A stretch of 14,375 nt of DNA, taken from positions 1-14,375 of the forward strand of contig CALALS010000022.1 in assembly GCA_937925525.1 (NCBI GenBank). The letters are read 5' to 3'. Within the stretch, counting starts at the first letter, position 1; the number at the start of each line of letters is the position of its first letter. A model generated the notes under the pieces. The model saw only the letters and a program-made list of their open reading frames with translations. It did no database searches and was not told the DNA's origin. This document shows, in pieces, positions 6,198 through 13,860 of this stretch. Source of the stretch: an uncultured Flavobacteriales bacterium (GTDB lineage: Bacteria > Bacteroidota > Bacteroidia > Flavobacteriales_E > Vicingaceae). A program made the position numbers and the translations under genes.

Positions 6198-7787
6198 TCA
6201 ATCTACATTATCATGTAGAAATGAATTGTCGTCTCTTAATTTAGGACTGCCTTCACCGTCATCAGAAAGAGAGTATTTAGAAACACTATTTTCAGATGAA
6301 TGAGGAACAGAATCTAAAGCAATATTACGTCTTTTAAATGCCGGCTCATTTTCAAGCTCCGCCAATCCACCGGGATTTTTCATCTTCTGTGTAATCGACT
6401 TCAATTTCATGATTCGCTCTTGAGATATTTTCATCATCTCTTCCTGAGAAATGTCAGATGAAGTAGTATCATCAGAAGCAGTGCTTTCAGCATTTATCTG
6501 AGAAGTCTTTTTTAAGTTATCAAGCTCTGTTTTATCTAACTCCAATTCCGGTTCATCATCTTGATATAAATCAAACTTCTTTACCTCTTTATTTTCCGTT
6601 TTATCTTTTGGTTCTTCTGTTTTTTTAATGTCGTCAAACTCAAAGGTAAACTGTGGTTTTGTTTCTGTTTCTTCCTTGGTAATTAACACAGGCTCCATTG
6701 GGTCCACTTCATCTTCTTTTTTTTCTTCTTCTTTCTCCTCCACTGTATTAATAATGGTTGGTTCAGATGGTTTGGTATCTTCTAAATCCATCACCACTTT
6801 TTCAGGTTCTTTTTTAGAAAGAGATTCTCCTGTATTTCCAAAACCCGTAGCAATAACAGTTACCGATATTTTATCACCAAGCGATTCGTCTGTTCCGTTA
6901 CCCCAAATTACATCGGCTGTATTGCCTGCTTCATTTTGTATGAAGTCTGTAATTTCAGCCATTTCGTCCATGGTAAGTTCAGTATCTCCTGAAGTAACAT
7001 TTAATAAAATGTATTGCGCACCATGAATGTCGTTATCGTTTAATAATGGAGAAGATAATGCGTTTGTGGCTGCTTTAATAGCTCTGTTTTCGCCATTAGC
7101 CGTAGCAGAACCCATAATTGCCGTACCACCGTTTTCCATTACCGTTTTAACATCCATGAAGTCAACATTGATGTATCCGGCTACCGTAATAATTTCAGCT
7201 ATTCCTTTTGCGGCAGTGGTTAAAATGTCATCCGCTTTGGCAAAGGATTCAGAGAATTTAAGATTTCCGTGTATTTCTCTTAATCTGTCATTACAAATTA
7301 CAAGTAGTGTATCAACGGCATCTCTCATTTCAGCTAAACCAATTTGAGCTTGCTGTAATCTTCTTCTTCCTTCAAACGAAAAAGGAATGGTAACAATACC
7401 CACTGTAAGTATTCCTAAGTCTTTTGCCGCCTTAGCAATTACAGGTGCAGCGCCTGTTCCGGTACCACCGCCCATTCCCGCTGTGATGAAAACCATCTTA
7501 GTATTCTTTGATAAAATTTCTTTTACTTCATCAATGTTTTCAATAGCAGAATTTTTTCCTACTTCAGGAATTGAGCCTGCTCCGTTTCCTTCAGTTAAAG
7601 TAGTTCCTAACTGAATTTTTGTAGGCACAGGGCTTAAGTCAAGTGCTTGTCTGTCGGTATTACAAATAATAAAGTCAACGCCTTTAATACCTTGTTTATA
7701 CATGTGATTAACGGCATTACTTCCGCCACCACCAACACCAATAACTTTAATAATTGATGATAAATCTTTTGGTAAGTTAAATTGCAT
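6198..7787 (-). CDS. ftsZ: Cell division protein FtsZ (tubulin-like GTPase)
   Basis: 529 residues. FtsZ polymerises on GTP into the Z-ring under the membrane and recruits the divisome. Seen: the nucleotide-binding GVGGGGSNAVNHM at 17-29, NTDRQAL at 43-49, the tubulin signature GMGGGTGTG at 104-112, and the catalytic T7 loop NVDFMDV at 207-213. The globular part ends near 320. A long acidic Glu/Lys/Asp-rich linker (about 325-470) is followed by NPGGLAELENEPAFKRRNIAL (471-491, the first 20 residues being the core), which I take as the conserved C-terminal partner-binding peptide. A further tail ends in NSFLHDNVD, as is typical of Bacteroidota. The total exceeds the ~390 residues of enterobacterial FtsZ because of linker and tail. 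The ATG follows AAAGGAGA by 5 bases. It is the last dcw gene here, 23 bases after ftsA. Confidence 0.99.
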   Translation of the reverse strand: MQFNLPKDLSSIIKVIGVGGGGSNAVNHMYKQGIKGVDFIICNTDRQALDLSPVPTKIQLGTTLTEGNGAGSIPEVGKNSAIENIDEVKEILSKNTKMVFITAGMGGGTGTGAAPVIAKAAKDLGILTVGIVTIPFSFEGRRRLQQAQIGLAEMRDAVDTLLVICNDRLREIHGNLKFSESFAKADDILTTAAKGIAEIITVAGYINVDFMDVKTVMENGGTAIMGSATANGENRAIKAATNALSSPLLNDNDIHGAQYILLNVTSGDTELTMDEMAEITDFIQNEAGNTADVIWGNGTDESLGDKISVTVIATGFGNTGESLSKKEPEKVVMDLEDTKPSEPTIINTVEEKEEEKKEDEVDPMEPVLITKEETETKPQFTFEFDDIKKTEEPKDKTENKEVKKFDLYQDDEPELELDKTELDNLKKTSQINAESTASDDTTSSDISQEEMMKISQERIMKLKSITQKMKNPGGLAELENEPAFKRRNIALDSVPHSSENSVSKYSLSDDGEGSPKLRDDNSFLHDNVD

Positions 7788-7792
7788 AACTA

Positions 7793-7800
7793 TCTCCTTT
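7793..7800 (-). promoter_or_regulatory. Strong Shine-Dalgarno of ftsZ
   Basis: AAAGGAGA on the minus strand, 5 bases before the ftsZ ATG. No comparable sequence is seen before any other start in the window, in keeping with the weak use of Shine-Dalgarno sequences in Bacteroidota. It may raise FtsZ output above that of FtsA and FtsQ from the same mRNA; that is inference. Confidence 0.7.
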
Positions 7801-7810
7801 TATTTAAAAT

Positions 7811-9085
7811 TTATATTTCGTCTTCTTCAAAAAATCCCTTTCCCATTGCTATTACCTTATCTAAGAAACCGCTTTTGGTTTTCTCAGAATGAGTTCTAAC
7901 CGTATTTTTCTCGCTTGCTGCTTGTTTTTTAAGCGTATCGTATCCTTTTAATACTAAACCAACACCTGTTGCATACATTGGGCTGGTTACAGAATCAGGA
8001 TTTCCTTTGGCTAAATGCTCGTTCGGATAACCAATACGAGCATACATTCCCGTTTTGTACTCAAATAAATGAGTGATGTGTCTTAGTTGCGCTCCACCAC
8101 CTGTTACCACAATTCCTGCAATCAATTTATTTTGATAGCCTGAGTTTTTTATTTCATAATACACATGCTCAATGATTTCTTCCATTCTGGCTTGTATAAT
8201 ATGCGCTAAGTTTTTCACCGAAATTTCTTTAGGCTCACGACCTTTTAATCCGGGAATAGCAACAATAGCACCTTCTTGGCTTTCACTAGATAAAGCAGAA
8301 CCAAATTTTACTTTCAGTTTTTCTGCTTGGTCTTTAATAATGCTACATCCCTGACGAATATCATCGGTTACTACATTTCCGCCAAAAGGAATTACTGCTG
8401 TATGTCTGATAATTCCTTCCTGGAAAATAGCTACATCAGTAGTTCCACCGCCAATATCTACTAACACTACTCCTGCTTCTTTTTCTTCATTGCTTAACAC
8501 AGCATCTGAAGAAGCAAGCGGTTCTAAAATTAATTCTTCCACTTCAAGGCCGGCCTTGTTTACACACTTGTAAATATTTTTTATGGCTCCCACCTGACCG
8601 GTTATGATATGGCAATTAGCTTCTAATCGCACACCCGCCATTCCAATTGGGTCTTTAATTCCTTGTTCATTGTCAACGATGTATTCTTGAGGTAGTACGT
8701 GAATGATTTCTTCACCCGGAAGCATCATTAGTTTGTACATTTCATCAATCATCTCATCTATATCCTTTTGACAGATTTCTTTTTCTAAATCTGAACGGAT
8801 TTTTACCGCTCTATGCTGAACACTTCTAATATGTTGACCGGCAATACCTACATTTACCACTTTAATTTCTACGCCTGAGTTTTGTTCGGCTTCTTGTACA
8901 GCAACTTTTATGGATTGAATTGTTTTTTCAATATTTGTTACAATTCCTCTAGAAACTCCAATAGAATCGGAGCGACCCATCCCTAAAATTTCGAGCTTTC
9001 CAAATTCGTTCATTCGTCCTACAATGGCAACAATTTTTGTTGTACCAATGTCAAGACCTACAATTATTTCATTTGAAGCATTCAT
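7811..9085 (-). CDS. ftsA: Cell division protein FtsA (actin-like membrane tether of FtsZ)
   Basis: 424 residues. FtsA is an actin-fold ATPase that anchors FtsZ filaments to the membrane and links them to late divisome proteins. Seen: the phosphate-1 loop GLDIGTTKIVAIVG at 10-23, an insert region (about 85-160) matching the family's 1C subdomain, the phosphate-2 motif VLVDIGGGTTDVAIF at 207-221, and the adenosine motif GIVVTGGGAQLRHI at 324-337. The C-terminal GFLDKVIAMGKGFFEE (406-421) looks like the amphipathic membrane-targeting helix. Length is normal. The ATG start gives the expected short N-terminus before strand 1. It begins 8 bases after the ftsQ stop and ends 23 bases before the ftsZ ATG. 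Confidence 0.98.
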   Translation of the reverse strand: MNASNEIIVGLDIGTTKIVAIVGRMNEFGKLEILGMGRSDSIGVSRGIVTNIEKTIQSIKVAVQEAEQNSGVEIKVVNVGIAGQHIRSVQHRAVKIRSDLEKEICQKDIDEMIDEMYKLMMLPGEEIIHVLPQEYIVDNEQGIKDPIGMAGVRLEANCHIITGQVGAIKNIYKCVNKAGLEVEELILEPLASSDAVLSNEEKEAGVVLVDIGGGTTDVAIFQEGIIRHTAVIPFGGNVVTDDIRQGCSIIKDQAEKLKVKFGSALSSESQEGAIVAIPGLKGREPKEISVKNLAHIIQARMEEIIEHVYYEIKNSGYQNKLIAGIVVTGGGAQLRHITHLFEYKTGMYARIGYPNEHLAKGNPDSVTSPMYATGVGLVLKGYDTLKKQAASEKNTVRTHSEKTKSGFLDKVIAMGKGFFEEDEI

Positions 9086-9093
9086 TTGTTTTT

Positions 9094-9894
9094 CTATTTA
9101 GTGCAAACTACTTGATCTTTAAATTTTAGATTAATTATCTGATACTCGTTCCAGCCTGTTTTACTTAGTCCTTCGTTATAAAAAAGCATCAACTTTTTGA
9201 ACTTCTCTTCCAAATCAGTTAATTCACCAACTACAATGGTATGATTTCCAACCCTTGGTATCAACTCAAACTCTAACTGTTTATTAACAGCTATTTGTTC
9301 AATTTGTGCTCGCCAGAACTTATCATTATTGATAAATGATGCTAACTGATAAACCTGAAAAATTAAAAATGAATTGAGTGAAGAGTCTTTGGGTAATTCA
9401 GAAAAATTAGTGCTAAAATACTTACTACAACTTAACCTTATCGGAGCTGAAACCACTACTACTCTTGCTGTGTATTGCTCAGAAATAGGCATTAAATAGC
9501 CTTTTTCATCTATGTAAAAATTATCGTTTTTAGTAAAAATTCTGGCTATCGGCTTCTTCTGCCAAACATTGATTTTTATCTTTCCATCAATGGTTAGATA
9601 TACTTGTGATTTTTCTACGGATGGATGACTTGTAATTCTATTTTCTAACTGAAGTGGATTAATGTCAATTGCTCTGATTTTTTTTGATGAGTCGGGAAAA
9701 ATAATATTAACCACATCTTCTTCTTCAACAAAATAATGGTCTGTTTTGTCTTTAAAACTTACTTTAACGTCTTTATATGAGCAATAAATATTTTCTTGTT
9801 GTTTGCTTACAAAGCCCAACAGAAAGAAAAGACAGGCTAACAAAACTGTCCAAACGCTATAATTCAATATGCTTTTCCAGTTAATTTTCTTCAT
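9094..9894 (-). CDS. ftsQ: Cell division protein FtsQ/DivIB
   Basis: 266 residues. FtsQ is a single-pass inner-membrane divisome protein with a periplasmic body. Seen: a short basic cytoplasmic end (MKKINWK), one membrane segment at about 11-30 (NYSVWTVLLACLFFLLGFVS), then a region at about 43-115 with the POTRA-like order: VKVSF strand, 'VEEEDVVNII' helix, 'HPSVEKSQVYL' and 'KINVWQKKPIARI'. The beta domain follows ('DEKGYLMPIS'). FtsQ diverges strongly, so the call rests on this layout plus position between murC and ftsA. The ATG lies inside murC, giving a 14-base overlap, and no Shine-Dalgarno is seen; coupling to murC translation is likely. Confidence 0.93.
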   Translation of the reverse strand: MKKINWKSILNYSVWTVLLACLFFLLGFVSKQQENIYCSYKDVKVSFKDKTDHYFVEEEDVVNIIFPDSSKKIRAIDINPLQLENRITSHPSVEKSQVYLTIDGKIKINVWQKKPIARIFTKNDNFYIDEKGYLMPISEQYTARVVVVSAPIRLSCSKYFSTNFSELPKDSSLNSFLIFQVYQLASFINNDKFWRAQIEQIAVNKQLEFELIPRVGNHTIVVGELTDLEEKFKKLMLFYNEGLSKTGWNEYQIINLKFKDQVVCTK

Positions 9895-11245
9895 ACGCTA
9901 GCTGCAACATATTTTTTATAGGATCAATCAACTGGTCAATGTTTCCTGCTCCAATCGTAAGTAACACTTCAAATTCTTTTTCTTTTATGTAGTCCAACAC
10001 CTTTTCCATGGGAACAATTTGCTTTTCGTCAATTGCTACTTTTTCAAGCACAAAAGAAGAAGTTACTCCTGGAATGGGTTGTTCTCTGGCTGGATATATT
10101 TCAAGCATAATTAACTCATCTAAAAGCGATAAACTTTCGGCAAAATCATCGGCAAAATCTCTGGTACGAGAAAATAAATGAGGTTGAAATATTCCCGTTA
10201 TTTTTTTATTGGGATACAATTCCTTTACTGAATTTACTAAGGCTTGTATTTCTCTTGGGTGATGGGCATAATCATCAATATAAATTGTTTTGGATGATTG
10301 ATAGTGTACATCAAATCTCCTCACCACACCTTTATAAGTTTCAATGGCTTTAGCTACTTTTTCAGGGTTTTTAACATATTGATTGGTGGCAATAAAAGCT
10401 CCTATCGCATTTTCAATATTATGCTTTCCGGGTAAACCGCATTTTATATTTTCTATTTTTTCAAAGCCGTTAATAATATCAAAAACTTGCTTGCCATTTT
10501 CAACTCTAATATTAGCACTTGTTACTTCTGCATTATTTGTGTTAGTGGAGTAAGAAGAAACATTTTTTATGGTAACTAAATCTTCTTCTACCGATTTATG
10601 TAAAATGATTTTTTCTTTTACTTGTAAAGCAAACTCTCTATATGATTTCACCATTTCCTCTTTGCTTCCGTAGATGTCTAAATGATCAGGGTCTAAAGAA
10701 GTAATAATGGCAATATTAGGGTATAAGGTTAAAAACGAACGGTCAAATTCATCTGCTTCGGTTACTAAAACTTTTGCGTTAGGGTGAATAACAAAATTAG
10801 AATTGAAGTTTTTTATAATCCCTCCTAAAAACCCAACTATCGGCACTCCACATTCTGTTAAAAAATGGGCTATCATGCCGCTTGTAGTTGTTTTTCCGTG
10901 AGTTCCGGCAACAGCAATGGTAAAATAATTTTTGCTAATCTCTCCTAAAATTTGTGACCGCTTGTATAAGTTAAATTTGTTCTTTTTGAAATAATTAAAT
11001 TCTTTGTGGTCTTTTGGAATTGCAGGAGTATATACCACAACATCTATTCCTTCGGGAAGCAAAGCAACATCATCTTCAAAATGAATGTTAGCACCTTCTT
11101 TTTCTAATTCTTTAGTGAGTTTTGTTGGTATTTTATCATAACCATAAACTTCTTTTCCCAGGAATAAAAAATACCTTGCCAGCGCACTCATTCCAATGCC
11201 TCCAATACCCAGAAAAAAAACTTTATTTACGTTATCTAAATTCAA
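9881..11245 (-). CDS. murC: UDP-N-acetylmuramate--L-alanine ligase MurC
   Basis: 454 residues. MurC uses ATP to join L-alanine to UDP-MurNAc, the first stem-peptide step of cytoplasmic peptidoglycan synthesis. Seen: the UDP-binding Rossmann loop GIGGIGMSALARYF at 13-26, the ATP loop AGTHGKTTT at 113-121, DEFDRSF at 165-171, KHNIENA at 274-280, RRFD at 309-312, and the C-terminal domain motifs DDYAHHP (324-330) and QPHLFSRT (354-361). Length is normal. The start is a TTG at 11245-11243: it gives the usual N-terminus (MNLDNVNKVFFLG), whereas the next ATG (residue 19) falls inside the glycine loop. TTGA overlaps the murG TGA by 4 bases, so it is probably translated by re-initiation. Its 3' end overlaps ftsQ by 14 bases. 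Confidence 0.97.
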   Translation of the reverse strand: MNLDNVNKVFFLGIGGIGMSALARYFLFLGKEVYGYDKIPTKLTKELEKEGANIHFEDDVALLPEGIDVVVYTPAIPKDHKEFNYFKKNKFNLYKRSQILGEISKNYFTIAVAGTHGKTTTSGMIAHFLTECGVPIVGFLGGIIKNFNSNFVIHPNAKVLVTEADEFDRSFLTLYPNIAIITSLDPDHLDIYGSKEEMVKSYREFALQVKEKIILHKSVEEDLVTIKNVSSYSTNTNNAEVTSANIRVENGKQVFDIINGFEKIENIKCGLPGKHNIENAIGAFIATNQYVKNPEKVAKAIETYKGVVRRFDVHYQSSKTIYIDDYAHHPREIQALVNSVKELYPNKKITGIFQPHLFSRTRDFADDFAESLSLLDELIMLEIYPAREQPIPGVTSSFVLEKVAIDEKQIVPMEKVLDYIKEKEFEVLLTIGAGNIDQLIDPIKNMLQLAYEEN

Positions 11246-12342
11246 TTTTGTTTGGCAATTTTTATAATTTCATTAGCTATACTTTCCGCTGCATTTTTAA
11301 AAGCAAGCGGTTTAAGGTTTTCTCTTAATTCATTACACTTGCTTTCATCGTTAATGAGCTTTAATGCTGACGATACCAGAGTTTCTTCTGCATCAACGTC
11401 TTTAACTAACAGAGCTGCATTTTTTGACACCAAAGCCATTGCATTTTTTGTTTGATGGTCTTCGGCTACATTTGGTGAAGGAACAAGTATTGATGGCTTT
11501 CCCGTAACACAAATTTCAGAAATGGATAAGGCTCCCGCTCTTGAAATAACCACATCGGCAACAGCGTAAGCATAATTCATTTTTGTGATGAACGCATGTG
11601 ATTGAGTATTAGAATAATTTGCTGTAGCCGATTTAGCTTTGTCTTTAAAACCATTTCCTGTTTGCCATATCAACTGAATATCTTTTTCTTGGAACTTCTC
11701 TAATGAAGCCAAAATAGCTTTATTGATAGTTAATGCGCCTAAACTTCCGCCAATCACCAAAACCGTTTTTTTTGAAGCATCCAACTTAAAATATTCCAAT
11801 GCCTCTGACCTTATATTTTCAAGACTGGTAATGTCCTGTCGAACAGGATTTCCGGTTAATTTTATTTTTTCTTTAGGAAAAAAGTTTTCCATATTGTCGT
11901 ATGCAACACAAATCAATTTCGCTTTTTTCGCAAGCAGTTTATTGGTAATTCCCGGATATGAATTTTGCTCTTGAATAATTGTTGGTATCCCTTTAGAGTT
12001 TGCAGCCTTCAAAGTTGGTCCACTGGCATAGCCACCTACTCCAACTACAGCATTTGGTGCAAAATCTTTTACCACTTTCTTTGCCTTTAATAAACTGCGT
12101 ATTAATTTAAATGGAAACGCAAGATTTTTAAGCGTTAGCTTACGTTGTAAACCCATTACAGGTAGTCCAATAATTTTATATCCTGCGTTTGGAACTTTTT
12201 CCATTTCCATTCTTCCTTCTGCACCAACAAATAAAATTTCACCATTTGGTTCTGCTTTTTTTAAAGCATTAGCAATGGCAATAGCTGGAAATATATGACC
12301 GCCTGTTCCTCCTCCGCTTATGATAAACTTAAGCTGCTGCAT
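11242..12342 (-). CDS. murG: MurG, lipid I to lipid II N-acetylglucosaminyltransferase
   Basis: 366 residues. MurG transfers GlcNAc from UDP-GlcNAc to lipid I on the inner face of the membrane, giving lipid II (GT-B fold, family GT28). Seen: the N-terminal glycine loop SGGGTGGHIFPAIAIANAL at 9-27, the second loop GVGGYASGP at 101-109, QEQNSYPG at 124-131, the C-terminal domain loop GGSLGA at 198-203, and the donor-binding SRAGALSISE at 267-276 with EDHQTKNA at 294-301. Length is normal. The ATG start lies within the end of ftsW (14-base overlap), and the stop overlaps the murC start by 4 bases. It sits between the lipid II polymerase gene and the first Mur ligase gene, the usual dcw order. 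Confidence 0.98.
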   Translation of the reverse strand: MQQLKFIISGGGTGGHIFPAIAIANALKKAEPNGEILFVGAEGRMEMEKVPNAGYKIIGLPVMGLQRKLTLKNLAFPFKLIRSLLKAKKVVKDFAPNAVVGVGGYASGPTLKAANSKGIPTIIQEQNSYPGITNKLLAKKAKLICVAYDNMENFFPKEKIKLTGNPVRQDITSLENIRSEALEYFKLDASKKTVLVIGGSLGALTINKAILASLEKFQEKDIQLIWQTGNGFKDKAKSATANYSNTQSHAFITKMNYAYAVADVVISRAGALSISEICVTGKPSILVPSPNVAEDHQTKNAMALVSKNAALLVKDVDAEETLVSSALKLINDESKCNELRENLKPLAFKNAAESIANEIIKIAKQN

Positions 12343-13480
12343 TTGCTAAAGAGTTTTGTGATTCATGTTGTTTGCTTACACTCAGGATTACGCCCATTGC
12401 AATAAAAGTGAATAAAATGGACGTTCCTCCCATACTAACCATTGGTAAAGGTTGACCTGTAACAGGAAATAAATTAACAGCCACAGCCATATTTATCATA
12501 GCCTGAAAAACTAAACTAAATGAAAATCCAAAGACTAAAAGCGTTCCAAAAGGTTTTTCACTACTTGAGGAAATTCTAATTCCTCTGAACAATAAAATAA
12601 GATATAAAAACAGTAATAATATTCCGCCTATCAATCCATACTCTTCTATTACAATTGCATAAATAAAATCGGAATATGGATGTGGTAAAAAATTTCGTTG
12701 AGTGCTTTTTCCAGGACCCTTTCCAAAAACTCCCCCTGTGGCAATTGCTATTTTAGACTGTTCCGATTGATAATTTTCAGTAACGTTTCCTTCTCTAAAA
12801 TCTTCCATCCTATTTACCCAAGTATCTACCCTTTTTATTGTTCCGGGAAAGGCCATTCCAATTAATATTACAACTGTTAAACCAGCCACCCCTATTCCAA
12901 TTAAAGATAGGATATATTTTATGTTAACTCTACCTATAAACATTAAAACTATTGATGTAATAAAAAGCAATGCTGCTGTAGATAAGTTTGCCGGAAGGAT
13001 TAAACCACAAACAACCAGCACAGGTAAAATAATAGGTATAAACGCAGATTTGAAATCTTTAATATTGTCTTGCTTCTTTGAAATTATTCTTGCCAAATAC
13101 ATAATTAATGCAAACTTGGCTAAATCTGATGTTTGAAAAGTATAATTCAAAATAGGAATTGTAAGCCATCTACTTGCATCATTAATTGTGCTTCCCATTA
13201 TTAAAGTTAATAGCAATAATGGGATGGATAAATATAAAAGTAGCTGAGATAGTTTTGAGAAATAGGTGTACTTAATATTATGGGTAAAATAGGTGAGTAG
13301 TAAACCAATAATTAAAAATGAAGAATGTTTAATTAAATAATAAAAGGTATTTCCGTCTGTGTGCTTGTATGCAAGTGTTACGATAGAGCTATAAACAGTT
13401 AAGATAGAGGTTATTGAAAGTAGCATTACAACTACCCAAACGACCTTGTCTCCTTTGAAATATTTCTCTAGGATATTCAA
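12329..13480 (-). CDS. ftsW: FtsW, septal SEDS peptidoglycan glycosyltransferase
   Basis: 383 residues, polytopic with roughly ten membrane segments. FtsW polymerises lipid II at the septum together with a class B PBP. Seen: 'DASRWLTI' at 101-108, 'LPANLSTAALLF' at 162-173, GKGPGKSTQRNFLPHPYSDF (254-273; its Asp 271 matches the essential Asp of the family's TDFIFA motif), EEYGLIGG at 279-286, and PVTGQPLPMVSMGGTSIL at 339-356. The family's usual PDLGT loop reads ANLST, so the Asp is an Asn; I recall the same in other Bacteroidota. The best start is a TTG at 13480, 5 bases after the previous stop. The next ATG (13426, residue 19) lies inside the first membrane segment. It could be confused with RodA, but the dcw context supports FtsW. 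Confidence 0.95.
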   Translation of the reverse strand: MNILEKYFKGDKVVWVVVMLLSITSILTVYSSIVTLAYKHTDGNTFYYLIKHSSFLIIGLLLTYFTHNIKYTYFSKLSQLLLYLSIPLLLLTLIMGSTINDASRWLTIPILNYTFQTSDLAKFALIMYLARIISKKQDNIKDFKSAFIPIILPVLVVCGLILPANLSTAALLFITSIVLMFIGRVNIKYILSLIGIGVAGLTVVILIGMAFPGTIKRVDTWVNRMEDFREGNVTENYQSEQSKIAIATGGVFGKGPGKSTQRNFLPHPYSDFIYAIVIEEYGLIGGILLLFLYLILLFRGIRISSSSEKPFGTLLVFGFSFSLVFQAMINMAVAVNLFPVTGQPLPMVSMGGTSILFTFIAMGVILSVSKQHESQNSLANAAA

Positions 13481-13485
13481 TTTTA

Positions 13486-13845
13486 TTAAACTGAGAGGTT
13501 ACTAAATTCATTAACTTCCTTTTGAGCATCTGAAAAAGGGGTATCAGAAAAATAAACAACACCATTAACCAACTTTAAAATATTCTTTACACAAAAAAAT
13601 GCTTCTTCTGCGCCTGTTACTTCTAATAATAGTATGCTTTTTCGAGCAGTAAGTGTTGCTATGTCTTCAACACATTTCTTGCTCGCTAAAACAACTTTTG
13701 TTTTAGAAATAATTTTATTCAATTTAGAAACATCATCTGCTTCTCCCAAAATAACTGCCCAACTGTTAATGTGCGGAGGGAAATCTACATCATCTACTGT
13801 TGAAACATAAAATTCTACTTGGTTAATTTGGTTTACTTTTTTCAT
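13486..13845 (-). CDS. Unrecognised 119-residue alpha/beta protein inside the dcw cluster
   Basis: ATG at 13845-13843 to TAA at 13488-13486. I do not recognise a family. There is no signal peptide or membrane segment. By eye it alternates strand and helix: WAVILGE (29-35), helix 37-47, KVVLAS (50-55), helix 58-68, SILLLEVT (70-77), helix 79-93, GVVYFSD (95-101). This resembles a small Rossmann-like or receiver-like three-layer fold without an obvious nucleotide loop. It starts 15 bases after murD and ends 5 bases before ftsW, so it is almost certainly co-transcribed with both. In the dcw order I know, murD is followed directly by ftsW. Base composition looks like its neighbours, so recent transfer is not suggested. 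A degenerate remnant of a Mur ligase domain is possible, but no ligase motif is visible. Confidence 0.85.
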   Translation of the reverse strand: MKKVNQINQVEFYVSTVDDVDFPPHINSWAVILGEADDVSKLNKIISKTKVVLASKKCVEDIATLTARKSILLLEVTGAEEAFFCVKNILKLVNGVVYFSDTPFSDAQKEVNEFSNLSV

Positions 13846-13860
13846 GGGTAAAGGTTTTAT

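Noticed and set aside
6628..7347. Open plus-strand frames opposite ftsZ
   Set aside because: They are antisense shadows of a strongly conserved gene; their Ser/Val-rich translations show no domain.
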